A DNA stretch of 64,000 nucleotides, taken from assembly GCF_008001015.1 (NCBI RefSeq), contig NZ_CP042862.1, positions 558,001 through 622,000 of the forward strand, read 5' to 3'. The position numbers were made by a program, and so were the translations under genes. Shown one piece after another: positions 18,209 through 26,869 of the stretch (positions are counted from its first letter, which is position 1; every line of letters starts with the position of its first letter). The notes below the pieces were generated by a model, which saw nothing but the letters and a program-made list of their open reading frames with translations, did no database searches and was not told where the DNA came from. Source of the DNA: Serinicoccus profundi (GTDB taxonomy: Bacteria > Actinomycetota > Actinomycetes > Actinomycetales > Dermatophilaceae).

Positions 18209-20075
18209 ATGGACGACCTCACCCACCCGCGCGGCGACGGCGGGTCCCGCCGGTCCGGCGCACGCGTCGACCCCAAGGACACCGCCCAGCTGGCCGCCCA
18301 CCCGGTGAGCGCCCGACGGGTGCTCGCGCTCTTCGCCCCGCACCGCGCCACGATCGCCGTGGTCCTGGGCCTCATCGTCACCAGCTCCGCGCTGGGGCTG
18401 GCCACGCCCTTCCTCACCAAGGAGATCGTCGACGTCGCGATCCCCGAGCAGGACGTCCGGCTGCTGCTCGTGCTCGTCGGCCTCATGGTGGGCGTCGCGG
18501 TCATGACCGCAGTCCTCGGCGTCATCCAGACCTGGCTGTCCACCACGATGGGCCAGCGCATCATGCACCAGCTGCGCAGCCAGCTCTTCACCCATCTGCA
18601 GCGGCAGCCGCTGGCCTTCTTCACCCGCACCCGAGCCGGTGAGGTGCAGTCGAGGCTCACCCACGACGTCTCCGGGCTGCAGGGTGTCGTCACCTCGACC
18701 GCGACCTCGCTGGCCGGCAATGCCGCCACCGTCGTCGGCACCCTCGTCGCCATGCTCGCCCTCAGCCCGACCCTGGCGCTGCTCTCCCTCGTCGTCATCC
18801 CGCCCTCGGTGCTGATCACCCGCTCCGTGGCCCGGCTGCGCCGGGACGCCACCGAGCGCCGGCAGCGGGCGCTCGCCGGGCTGCACTCCCAGGTCGAGGG
18901 AGTCGCTCTCGGTCAGCGGGGCCCGGCTCAGCAGGACCCTCGGCGCCGGCGACCAGCTGGCCGACCGTTTCATCGCGACGAGCGAGGGCCTGCTCGACCT
19001 CGAGGTCGCAGCCCAGATCGCCGGCCGCTGGCGGCAGGCCACGATGGGCATCGTCTTCGCGGTGGTGCCCGCCGCGCTCTACCTCGTGGCCGGCCTGCCG
19101 GTCACCGGCGAGGGCATCACCATCGGCACCCTCGTCGCCTTCACCGCGCTCCAGGCCGGGCTCTTCCGCCCGATCATGGGCCTGCTCTCGATCGGGGTGC
19201 AGGTCACCGCGTCGATGGCGCTCTTCAGCCGGATCTTCGAGTACCTCGACCTCCCGCTGACCGTCGCCGAGCCCACCGGTGGGCAGGAGCGGGCGCTCGC
19301 CGAGCCGGTGCGCGGCGAGCTGCGCCTCGAGGGGGTGACCTACCGCCACCCCGACGCCGGGAGCGGACCGGCCGCCCTGAGCGACATCGACCTCACCGTC
19401 CCGGCCGGTGCCACGGTCGCGCTCGTCGGTCACACCGGGTCCGGCAAGAGCACGCTGGCCTCCCTCCTGACCCGGCTGGACGACCCCACCCACGGCCGCA
19501 TCACCCTCGACGGGGTGGACCTGAGGTCGCTGCCCTCGGCGGCGCGTGCCTCCGTGCTCGGCGTCGTCACCCAGGAGACCTACCTGCTGCACGCCAGCGT
19601 CCGGGAGAACCTCCGCTTCGCCCGCCCGGAGGCCACCGACGCCGAGATCGAGCGGGCCGCCGCCGACGCCCAGATCCACGACGTCATCACCGCCCTGCCC
19701 GACGGCTACGACACCGTGGTCGGCGCCCGCGGTCACCGGTTCTCCGGCGGGGAGCAGCAGCGGCTCGCCCTCGCCCGCACCCTGCTGCGCGACCCCCAGG
19801 TCCTCATCCTCGACGAGGCGACGAGCGCCCTCGACACCCGCACCGAGCGGGCGGTGCAGGAGGCGCTGGACCGGCTGGGTCGCGACCGGACCGTCGTCAC
19901 CATCGCGCACCGGCTCTCCACGGTCCGCGACGCCGACCTCGTGGTCGTCCTCGAGGCCGGGCGCGTGGTCGAGCAGGGCACCCACGAGGAGCTCCTCGAC
20001 CTCGACGGGAGGTATGCCGCCCTCCTCGCCGCCGGTGGCGCCCGCCCGGGCGCACCGGCCGCCCTGGCCGCGTGA
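18209..20075 (+). CDS. ABC transporter, fused permease and ATPase (exporter type), apparent frameshift
   Basis: A half-size exporter of about 621 residues if the frame is repaired. The transmembrane domain (about residues 35-320) begins in one frame and continues in another. Near 18898-18900 a GGG run carries one extra G; deleting it gives the expected continuation EESLSVSGARLSRTLGAG. The ATPase domain is complete: Walker A VGHTGSGKSTLAS, Q-loop VTQETYLLHAS, signature FSGGEQQRLALAR, Walker B VLILDEATSALD and H-loop TIAHRLSTV. The substrate is unknown; the divergent MarR gene suggests xenobiotic or antibiotic export. The long frame that seems to fuse this gene to the cold-shock gene is an artefact of the shift. 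Confidence 0.88.
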
Positions 20076-20122
20076 GGCATACCCCTCCTGAGAAGGCATT
20101 CGACCCGCGCCCCCATGCGGGA

Positions 20123-20128
20123 TATCCT
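20123..20128 (+). promoter_or_regulatory. -10 element upstream of the cold-shock gene
   Basis: TATCCT, predicting a transcript start near 20135 and a leader of about 40 nt ending in GAGGTG before the GTG. Confidence 0.4.
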
Positions 20129-20173
20129 CAAGGGCGATCCCGTTCATCCCCCACACACCCCGTGAGGTGCCCC

Positions 20174-20575
20174 GTGCCCACCGGCAAGGTCAGGTTCTAC
20201 GACGAGGACAAGGGCTTCGGCTTCCTGTCCAGCGACGAGGGCCACGATGTCTACGTGCCCCGCTCCGCGCTGCCCGAGGGGGTCGGTGCGCTGGAGCGCG
20301 GGAGCAAGGTCGAGTTCGACATCGTCGCGGGCAAGCGCGGCGACCAGGCGCTGCACGTGCGGTTGCTGGACCCGGCGCCCTCGGTCTCCCGCGGGCTGTC
20401 CATCCGCGACCGCAAGCCGGCCGAGGACATGGTGGTCGTGGTGGAGGACCTCATCACCCTGCTCGACCAGGCGTCCACCTCCCTGCGCAAGGGCCACTAC
20501 CCGGACCGGACGCACGGGGCCGCCATGGCCAAGGCGCTGCGCGCGGTCGCCGACCAGTTCGAGGCAGGGAAGTAG
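20174..20575 (+). CDS. Cold-shock domain protein with C-terminal extension
   Basis: A 133-residue protein. Residues 1-67 form a cold-shock domain with RNP1 KGFGFL. RNP2 reads VYVPRSAL rather than the usual VFVHFSAI, so the conserved His is Pro here. The C-terminal half (about 70-133) is a helical extension (MVVVVEDLITLLDQASTSLR) typical of longer actinobacterial CspB relatives. Presumably it binds single-stranded RNA or DNA. GTG 20174 has GAGGTG 4-9 nt upstream. The DUF3027 gene follows 5 nt after the stop, probably in the same transcript. Confidence 0.9.
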   Translation: MPTGKVRFYDEDKGFGFLSSDEGHDVYVPRSALPEGVGALERGSKVEFDIVAGKRGDQALHVRLLDPAPSVSRGLSIRDRKPAEDMVVVVEDLITLLDQASTSLRKGHYPDRTHGAAMAKALRAVADQFEAGK

Positions 20576-20580
20576 GCCGC

Positions 20581-21327
20581 ATGCCCGCACCCAGGAGTGA
20601 CGCCGTCCTCACCGGGGCCATCGAGGTCGCGCGCGCCGCTGCGCTCGAGATCGCCGAGCCCGGCACCGTGGGGGAGCACCAGGAGGTCGTCCTCGAGGGC
20701 GACCGCCTGGCGACGCACTACTTCGGGTGCTCCGCGTCGGCCTACCCCGGCTGGCGCTGGGCCGTCACCCTGTCGCGGGTGCCGCGGGCCCGCAAGGCCA
20801 CGGTCAGCGAGGTGCACCTGCTGCCCGGAGAGGGCGCGATGCTCGCGCCGGAGTGGCTGCCGTATGCCGAGCGCCTCGCGCCGGGCGACATCGGCCCCGG
20901 CGACCGCACCGCGTTCGTCGAGGACGACCCCCGGCTGGAGGCCGGCTTCGAGGCCACCGGCGAGGAGGACGTCGACGCCGTCGCGCTCTGGGAGCTCGGC
21001 CTGGGTCGACCCCGGGTGCTCTCCGCCGAGGGCCGGGAGGCCGCCGCGACCCGCTGGGTCGACGGCGACCACGGGCCCGCGAGCGAGGGCGCCCGCAAGG
21101 CCCCCGCGCCCTGCCGCACCTGTGGCTACTTCGTGCCGATGTCCGGGGCGCTGCGCTCGGTCTTCGGCGTCTGCGCCAACGAGTGGTCGCCCGCCGACGG
21201 CGCCGTCGTCGCGCTCGACTTCGGCTGCGGCGCGCACAGCGAGGTCGACGTCGAGGAGCGGCCCAGCGAGAAGATCGACCCGCCGGTGCTCGACGACGAG
21301 AGCGAGATCGTCTTCACCGAGCGCTGA
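20581..21327 (+). CDS. DUF3027 family protein
   Basis: A 248-residue actinobacterial conserved protein of unknown function. The N-terminal part (YFGCSASAYPGWRWAVTLSR) and the cysteine cluster near the C-terminus (CRTCGYFVPMSG, VCANEWSPADG, FGCGAHSE) are typical of DUF3027; the four cysteines suggest a metal site. Linkage to a cold-shock gene and a DUF2530 gene recurs in actinobacteria. ATG 20581 lies 5 nt after the cold-shock stop. It is convergent with the DUF2530 gene, only 4 nt apart. Confidence 0.9.
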   Translation: MPAPRSDAVLTGAIEVARAAALEIAEPGTVGEHQEVVLEGDRLATHYFGCSASAYPGWRWAVTLSRVPRARKATVSEVHLLPGEGAMLAPEWLPYAERLAPGDIGPGDRTAFVEDDPRLEAGFEATGEEDVDAVALWELGLGRPRVLSAEGREAAATRWVDGDHGPASEGARKAPAPCRTCGYFVPMSGALRSVFGVCANEWSPADGAVVALDFGCGAHSEVDVEERPSEKIDPPVLDDESEIVFTER

Positions 21328-21331
21328 GCGC

Positions 21332-21622
21332 TCACGCGTCGGCGGCGTTGCCCTTGCCGCGGCGCAGGTAGGCATACCCCAGCACGCCGCCGACGATCCC
21401 GGCGACGGGGACCCAGACCCACCAGTCGCGTTCTCCCGTGCGCAGGCCCGGCACGGCCAGCAGGACGACCAGCACGACGACCCACGCGAGGACGCCCCAC
21501 CGCACCAGCGTGATGGTGCGCAGCGTGACCTCCGGGGGGTGGACGACGGCCGTGGTGCCCGGGGTCGCTCCCGCCGGGTCGCCGAGGGGCTGCTGGTCGC
21601 CGTTGCCGGTGGGGCTGCTCAC
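21332..21622 (-). CDS. DUF2530 family membrane protein
   Basis: A 96-residue protein with an N-terminal soluble part and two helices (about residues 40-56 and 68-84), ending in a basic tail, matching the actinobacterial DUF2530 family of unknown function. Its GTG start lies 18 nt from the start of the divergent purine permease gene, and both appear to be driven by one symmetric promoter. Confidence 0.8.
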   Translation of the reverse strand: MSSPTGNGDQQPLGDPAGATPGTTAVVHPPEVTLRTITLVRWGVLAWVVVLVVLLAVPGLRTGERDWWVWVPVAGIVGGVLGYAYLRRGKGNAADA

Positions 21623-21627
21623 CCCAC

Positions 21628-21634
21628 TACGCTA
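21628..21634. promoter_or_regulatory. Bidirectional leaderless promoter (shared -10)
   Basis: TACGCTA contains TACGCT on the plus strand (7 nt before ATG 21641) and TAGCGT on the minus strand (6 nt before GTG 21622). The two overlapping hexamers can serve both divergent genes. Confidence 0.5.
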
Positions 21635-21640
21635 ACCCGC

Positions 21641-23104
21641 ATGTCGACCACCGCGCGGGACACGCGCTCCTCCGGCTTCCTCGACAGCTACTTCCAGATC
21701 TCGCAGCGCGGCTCCACGCTGGCGCGCGAGCTGCGGGGCGGGCTGGCGACCTTCTTCACGATGGCCTACATCGTCGTGCTCAACCCGCTCATCATCGGCA
21801 CGGTGCCCGACGGCACCGGCGAGTTGCTCGCCGGCGGCGACCTCGCCGTCATCGCCGCCTGCACCGCCCTCGTCGCGGGCCTGCTGTCGATCCTCATGGG
21901 CGTGGTCGCCAACTACCCGCTCGCGCTCGCGACCGGGCTCGGCCTCAACGCCTTCGTCGCCTACGGCATCGCCAGCCTGGAGGGGATGACCTGGGCCGAC
22001 GCCATGGGGCTGGTCGTGCTCGAGGGGCTCATCATCCTCGTGCTCGTCCTCACCGGCTTCCGCGAGGCGGTCTTCCGGGCGGTGCCGACCCAGCTCAAGA
22101 CGGCCATCAGCGTCGGCATCGGGTTGTTCATCACCATCATCGGCCTGGTCGACGCCGGCATCGTCCGCAAGCCCGCCGGGGGTCCGGTGCCGGTGGAGCT
22201 GGGCGTCGGCGGCTTCCTCGCGGGCTGGCCGACCGTCGTCTTCCTCGTCGGACTGTTCGCCATCGCCGTGCTCATGGCGCTGCGGGTGCAGGGCGCGATC
22301 CTCTACGGCATCGTCGGCGGCACGCTGCTCGCGATCCTCGTCGAGGCGGTCTTCGAGATCGGCCCGCAGACCCAGGACGGCAGCAACCCCACCGGCTGGG
22401 GTCTCGGCGTGCCGGCCCTGCCGGACAGCGTCGTCGCGGCCCCCGACTTCTCGCTGCTCGGGCAGTTCAGCCTGCTCGGGTCGGTCGAGGCGATCGGGGT
22501 GACGGCCGTCTTCCTGCTCGTCTTCACCCTCATGCTCGCCGACTTCTTCGACACCATGGGCACGATGGTCGCCGTCGGCGCCGAGGCCGGCCTGCTCGAC
22601 GAAGAGGGCAACCCGCCCCGCACCCGGCAGATCCTCGTCGTCGACTCGATCGGCGCGATCGCCGGTGGTGCCGGCGGGGTGAGCAGCAACACGTCATACA
22701 TCGAGAGCGCCTCGGGCGTGGGGGAGGGCGCCCGGACCGGTCTCGCCTCCGTGGTCACCGGCCTGCTCTTCCTCCTGACGACCTTCCTGTCGCCGCTGGT
22801 CGCGATCGTGCCGCACGAGGCGGCGACGCCGGCGCTGGTCGTCGTGGGCTTCCTCATGATGCAGCAGGTCGTCGGCATCGACTGGGACGACCTGGAGATC
22901 GCCTTCCCGGCCTTCCTCACCATCGTCTTCATGCCGTTCACCTACTCCATCACGGCCGGTATCGGCGCGGGCTTCGTCTCCTGGGTGCTGCTCAAGGTGG
23001 TGCGCGGCAAGGCCCGGTCGGTGCACCCGCTCATGTGGCTCGTCGCCGTGCTCTTCCTCATCTACTTCGGCATCGACCCGATCCGGGGCCTGCTGGGCGA
23101 GTGA
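21641..23104 (+). CDS. NCS2-family purine permease (AzgA-like)
   Basis: A 487-residue polytopic transporter of the adenine/guanine/hypoxanthine AzgA branch of NCS2. Signature stretches are ARELRGGLATFFTMAYIVVL at the first helix, LATGLGLNAFVAYGI, VFTLMLADFFDTMGTMVAVG and GAGGVSSNTSYIESASGVGE. It imports purines by proton symport. ATG 21641 follows the TACGCT hexamer. A MarR-MFS operon starts 52 nt downstream. Confidence 0.95.
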   Translation: MSTTARDTRSSGFLDSYFQISQRGSTLARELRGGLATFFTMAYIVVLNPLIIGTVPDGTGELLAGGDLAVIAACTALVAGLLSILMGVVANYPLALATGLGLNAFVAYGIASLEGMTWADAMGLVVLEGLIILVLVLTGFREAVFRAVPTQLKTAISVGIGLFITIIGLVDAGIVRKPAGGPVPVELGVGGFLAGWPTVVFLVGLFAIAVLMALRVQGAILYGIVGGTLLAILVEAVFEIGPQTQDGSNPTGWGLGVPALPDSVVAAPDFSLLGQFSLLGSVEAIGVTAVFLLVFTLMLADFFDTMGTMVAVGAEAGLLDEEGNPPRTRQILVVDSIGAIAGGAGGVSSNTSYIESASGVGEGARTGLASVVTGLLFLLTTFLSPLVAIVPHEAATPALVVVGFLMMQQVVGIDWDDLEIAFPAFLTIVFMPFTYSITAGIGAGFVSWVLLKVVRGKARSVHPLMWLVAVLFLIYFGIDPIRGLLGE

Positions 23105-23117
23105 GGAGGGACCCCCT

Positions 23118-23155
23118 CGATCGTTAGGTCAAGTAATGAGATAAACTAACGATCG
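23118..23155. promoter_or_regulatory. 38-bp palindromic operator and promoter of the MarR-MFS operon
   Basis: Perfect 10-bp arms CGATCGTTAG and CTAACGATCG flank an 18-bp AT-rich centre with a probable -10 (TAAACT, 23142-23147). The palindrome ends 1 nt before the MarR ATG. Binding here would block transcription, which fits autorepression. Confidence 0.7.
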
Positions 23156-23156
23156 T

Positions 23157-23630
23157 ATGCCTGACGCCACCCCTGACCCCGCCACCGCGGCACTCGCGCA
23201 CGACCTGCGCATCGCCTGCATGCGGGTGGCCCGACGGGTCCGCTTCGACGCCGACAACACCATCGCCCCGCACCACTTCAGCGTGCTGGTGCGCCTCCAC
23301 GAGCAGCCGCGCACGCTGGGCGAGCTCGCCGCCATCGAGCAGGTCAGCGCCCCGAGCATGAGCCGCAGCGTCGGACAGCTCGCCGAGCTGGGGTATGTCG
23401 AGCGTGCCCCCGACCCCGACGACGGGCGCCTCGTGCGCCTCTCGCTCACGCCGGACGGCCGGAGGGTCCTGGAGCGCGAGCGCGAGCACCGGGACGCCTG
23501 GATGGCCGCCCGGCTCGAGGGGCTCAGCGAGCGTGACCGCACCCTGCTGCGGCGGGCGACCGACCTCGTCGAGGGCATCCTCGAGGCCGACCGCGCGCAG
23601 GACCGCGCCCGTCGGGGGGAGTCCCGATGA
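23157..23630 (+). CDS. MarR-family regulator of an adjacent MFS exporter
   Basis: A 157-residue regulator. The winged helix spans about residues 35-100: RTLGELAAIEQVSAPSMSRS, VGQLAELGYVERAPDPDDGR, LVRLSLTPDGRR. Dimerisation helices lie at both ends. It is co-transcribed with the MFS gene (4-nt ATGA overlap) and almost certainly controls it through the perfect palindrome at its own start. The ATG follows the operator directly, so the mRNA is leaderless or nearly so. Confidence 0.92.
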   Translation: MPDATPDPATAALAHDLRIACMRVARRVRFDADNTIAPHHFSVLVRLHEQPRTLGELAAIEQVSAPSMSRSVGQLAELGYVERAPDPDDGRLVRLSLTPDGRRVLEREREHRDAWMAARLEGLSERDRTLLRRATDLVEGILEADRAQDRARRGESR

Positions 23631-24907
23631 GCGCGATGTTCTCCGCGCTCTCGGTGCGCAACTACCGCATCTACGCCACCGGCGCGATCATCTCCAACAC
23701 CGGCACCTGGATGGGGCGGGTGGCCCAGGACTGGGTCGTGCTCACCGAGCTGACCGACAACTCCGCCCAGGCGCTCGGCATCGTCACCGGGCTGCAGTTC
23801 CTGCCGATCCTGCTCTTCACCCCGGTCGCGGGCGCGATCAGCGACAACTTCTCCAAGCGCCGGGTCATGCTCGTCAGCCAGTCGGCCATGGCCTTCTTCG
23901 CCATCGTCATGGGCGTGGCGGTCCTCACCGGGCAGATGGAGCTGTGGCACATGTTCGTGCTCTCCTTCCTCTCCGGCACGGCTGCCGCGGTGGACGCCCC
24001 CGCGCGTCAGTCCTTCGTCTCCGAGATGGTGCCCAAGGCCCAGCTCACCAATGCGGTGGGGCTCAACTCGGCCTCCTTCCACTCCGGGCGCCTGCTCGGC
24101 CCGGGTGTCGCCGGCCTGCTCATCGCCGCCTTCGGGACCGGCCCGACCCTGCTCCTCAACGCCCTGACCTTCGTCGCCGTCCTCGTCGCGCTCCTGGCGA
24201 TGGACACCAGCCAGCTGGCGAGCAAACCGCGCACCGGCCCCCGTGGCCGGGTCAGCGAAGGGGTCGCCTACGTCCGCAGCCGGCCGGACATCCAGCTCAT
24301 CCTCGTCATCGCCTTCATGCACGGCACCTTCGGGATGAACTTCCAGATCTTCAACGCGCTCATGTCCACCGAGGCCTTCGACAAGGACGTCACCGAGTTC
24401 GGGATCACCGGCTCGGTCATGGCCATCGGCTCACTCGCCGGGGCCCTGCTCGCGGCCCGCCGGGACCGCCCTCGCTGGCGGCTGCTGCTGGGCTCGCTCG
24501 CGGCCTTCTCCGTCTGCACGGGGCTGCTGTCCTTCGCACCGACCTTCACGGCATACACCCTGCTGCTCGTGCCCACCGGGCTGTTCGCCCTCACCGTCAT
24601 GGTCAGCGCCAACGCGATGGTGCAGCTCACCGTCGACCAGGCGGTCCGGGGTCGGGTCATGGCGCTCTACATGGCGGTCTTCATGGGCGGCACCCCCCTC
24701 GGCGCGCCCTTCCTGGGCTGGTTCGCCGAGGAGTTCGGCCCGCGCCCGACAGTGCTCATCTCGACCCTCATGTGCGGCGGCACCGCCCTCCTGGCCACCC
24801 TCCACGTGATGCGCCACGACCACCTCCGCCTGCGCTTCCGCGCCACCTGGCCCCGCCCGGTCGCCCTGGTGCGCATGACCGAACCCCTCCCTGAGAAGGT
24901 GACCTGA
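23627..24907 (+). CDS. MFS transporter (EntS/MFS_3-like exporter)
   Basis: A 426-residue, 12-helix major facilitator. It opens with FSALSVRNYRIYATGAIISN, has the loop 2-3 motif GAISDNFSKRRVML, and the mid-protein PARQSFVSEMVPKAQLTNAV typical of the enterobactin-exporter-like MFS_3 group. Export of a drug or small metabolite is inferred from the upstream MarR gene. Its stop overlaps the start of a 27-residue membrane peptide gene. Confidence 0.92.
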   Translation: MSAMFSALSVRNYRIYATGAIISNTGTWMGRVAQDWVVLTELTDNSAQALGIVTGLQFLPILLFTPVAGAISDNFSKRRVMLVSQSAMAFFAIVMGVAVLTGQMELWHMFVLSFLSGTAAAVDAPARQSFVSEMVPKAQLTNAVGLNSASFHSGRLLGPGVAGLLIAAFGTGPTLLLNALTFVAVLVALLAMDTSQLASKPRTGPRGRVSEGVAYVRSRPDIQLILVIAFMHGTFGMNFQIFNALMSTEAFDKDVTEFGITGSVMAIGSLAGALLAARRDRPRWRLLLGSLAAFSVCTGLLSFAPTFTAYTLLLVPTGLFALTVMVSANAMVQLTVDQAVRGRVMALYMAVFMGGTPLGAPFLGWFAEEFGPRPTVLISTLMCGGTALLATLHVMRHDHLRLRFRATWPRPVALVRMTEPLPEKVT

Positions 24908-24990
24908 TGAGTGCCCGAACCCGCCGCATCGTCGTCCTGGTGGCCCTGGCCGCCCTGATCCTCGTCCCCGTCCTGGCGACCCTGGGCTGA
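24907..24990 (+). CDS. 27-residue single-helix membrane peptide, coupled to the MFS gene
   Basis: The ATG at 24907 overlaps the MFS stop (ATGA). The frame encodes five to seven polar or basic residues (SARTRR) followed by an uninterrupted hydrophobic helix (IVVLVALAALILVPVLATL) and a TGA at 24990. It fits exactly in the space before the next gene (24994). Third positions are GC-rich as in neighbours. It could be an accessory subunit of the exporter or an independent small membrane protein. No family is recognised. Confidence 0.6.
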   Translation: MSARTRRIVVLVALAALILVPVLATLG

Positions 24991-24993
24991 CCG

Positions 24994-26817
24994 ATGACCT
25001 TCACCACGCGCCCCACGCTCACCGGCACCTTAGGCATGGTCTCGAGCACCCACTGGATCGCCTCCTCGACCGGTATGCGGATGCTCGAGCTCGACGGCAA
25101 CGCCGCCGACGCGGCGGTCGCCGCCGGCTTCGTCCTCCAGGTCGTCGAGCCGCACCTCAACGGGCCCGGAGGGGACCTGCCGCTCATCGTCTCCTCGGTC
25201 CAGGACCCCACGCCCCGCGTCCTCTGCGGGCAGGGCCCGGCCCCCGCCGGTGCCACCCCCGAGCACTTCGCGCAGGCAGGCCTCGACCGCGTGCCCGGGT
25301 CGGGACCGCTGGCCACGGCGGTGCCCGGGGCCGTCGACGCGTGGTTCACCCTCCTGCGCGACCGCGGCACGATGAGCGCCCGGCAGGTGCTCGAGCCGGC
25401 GATCCACTACGCCCGCCACGGGCACCCGATCGTGCCGAGGGTGAGCTCGACCATCGAGTCGGTCCGCGAGCTGTTCACCTCCGACTGGCACACCTCTGCC
25501 GAGCAGTGGCTCATCGACGGTGAGGCCCCCGCGCCGGGCAGCATCGTCACCAACCCGGCCTGGGCGCACACCCTCGAGCGCCTCCTGGAGGCCGAGCGCG
25601 CCGCGGTGCAGGGTGGCGCCTCCCGCGAGGGGGGCATCGACGCCGTGCTCCGCACCTGGCGGCAGGGCTTCGTCGCCGAGGCCATCGGGGCCTTCGCGCA
25701 GCAGGCCTTCCGGCACAGCGGCGGGGCCGTGCTCCCCGGCGTCATCACCGCGCAGGACGTCGCCGGCTTCGAGGCGACCTGGGAGGACGCCGTCACCATG
25801 CAGTGGCGGGGGCACACGATCGCCAAGACCGGCCCGTGGGGGCAGGGTCCGGCGCTGCTGCAGGTCCTCGCGATGGTCGACGAGGTCGCCGGCGGCCCGG
25901 AGGCCCACGTCGACCTCGACACCGTCGAGGGGCTCCACACCCTCGTCGAGGCCTGGAAGCTCGCCATGGCCGACCGGGAGGCGTGGCTGGGAGACAGCGT
26001 CGAGGAGGGCTCCGAGCTCCACGTGCCGGTCGCCGAGCTCCTCGCCGCGGACTACCTCGCCCAGCGCGCCGCGCTCATCTTCGAGCAGGCCAGCCGCGAG
26101 CTGCGCCCCGGCTCCCCGGGGGGTCGCACCCCGCGCCTGGCCGCGCAGGCCCTGCACGTCGAGGGCGCCGAGGTGGACCCCGACGACGCCACGGCCGGCG
26201 AGCCGACGGTGCAGCGCGACGGGGCCACCCGGGGCGACACCTGCCACGTCGACGTCGTCGACCGGTGGGGCATGCTCGTCTCGGCGACGCCCAGCGGCGG
26301 CTGGCTGCAGTCCAGCCCGTTCATCCCCGAGCTCGGCCTCGCCCTGGGCAGCCGGCTGCAGATGATGTGGCTCGAGCAGGGTCTGCCCAGCTCTCTGGTC
26401 CCCGGCGCCCGGCCGCGCACGACCCTCACGCCGACGATGGTGCTGCGCGACGGCATACCCGTCCTCGCGTGCGGCACCCCGGGCGGCGACCAGCAGGACC
26501 AGTGGCAGAGCGTCTTCCTGCTGCGCCACCTGGCCGGCGGTCTGGGGTTGCAGGAGGCCATCGACGCCCCCAACGTGCACACCACGAGCTTCCCCGGCTC
26601 CTTCCACCCGCGCGCCAGCGAGCCCGGCGTCCTCGTGGCCGAGTCCCGGCTGGGGGAGAGCGTCCTGGCCGGGCTGCGGGCTCGCGGCCACGAGGTGCTC
26701 GACCAGGGGCCCTGGAGCCTGGGCCGGATGTGCGCCGTCGCCCGCGACCCGGAGACCGGCGTCCTGAGCGGTGCTGCCAACCCTCGGGGAATGCAGGGGT
26801 ATGCCGTCGGGCGTTGA
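24994..26817 (+). CDS. Gamma-glutamyltransferase family protein
   Basis: A 607-residue Ntn-hydrolase homologous to gamma-glutamyltranspeptidases. The N-terminal part has GMVSSTHWIASSTGMRML and LDGNAADAAVAAGFVLQVVE. The probable autoprocessing nucleophile is Thr416 in RGDTCHVDVVDRWG, and the small subunit ends with CGTPGGDQQDQWQ and related motifs. The LNGPGGD motif replaces the usual GIGGGG. There is no signal peptide, so it is probably cytoplasmic. It may act on gamma-glutamyl compounds or cephalosporin-like amides; the substrate is not predictable. It starts 3 nt after the membrane peptide gene and may belong to the MarR-controlled operon. Confidence 0.9.
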   Translation: MTFTTRPTLTGTLGMVSSTHWIASSTGMRMLELDGNAADAAVAAGFVLQVVEPHLNGPGGDLPLIVSSVQDPTPRVLCGQGPAPAGATPEHFAQAGLDRVPGSGPLATAVPGAVDAWFTLLRDRGTMSARQVLEPAIHYARHGHPIVPRVSSTIESVRELFTSDWHTSAEQWLIDGEAPAPGSIVTNPAWAHTLERLLEAERAAVQGGASREGGIDAVLRTWRQGFVAEAIGAFAQQAFRHSGGAVLPGVITAQDVAGFEATWEDAVTMQWRGHTIAKTGPWGQGPALLQVLAMVDEVAGGPEAHVDLDTVEGLHTLVEAWKLAMADREAWLGDSVEEGSELHVPVAELLAADYLAQRAALIFEQASRELRPGSPGGRTPRLAAQALHVEGAEVDPDDATAGEPTVQRDGATRGDTCHVDVVDRWGMLVSATPSGGWLQSSPFIPELGLALGSRLQMMWLEQGLPSSLVPGARPRTTLTPTMVLRDGIPVLACGTPGGDQQDQWQSVFLLRHLAGGLGLQEAIDAPNVHTTSFPGSFHPRASEPGVLVAESRLGESVLAGLRARGHEVLDQGPWSLGRMCAVARDPETGVLSGAANPRGMQGYAVGR

Positions 26818-26869
26818 CCTCGTGCACCGCCTACGCTGACGGTGCACCCCGATCACCACAGGAGGACCC

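Noticed and set aside
18209-20575. Apparent 788-residue ABC transporter/cold-shock fusion protein
   Set aside because: Arises only because a one-base shift leaves a frame open; the ATPase is in another frame and the cold-shock gene has its own start.
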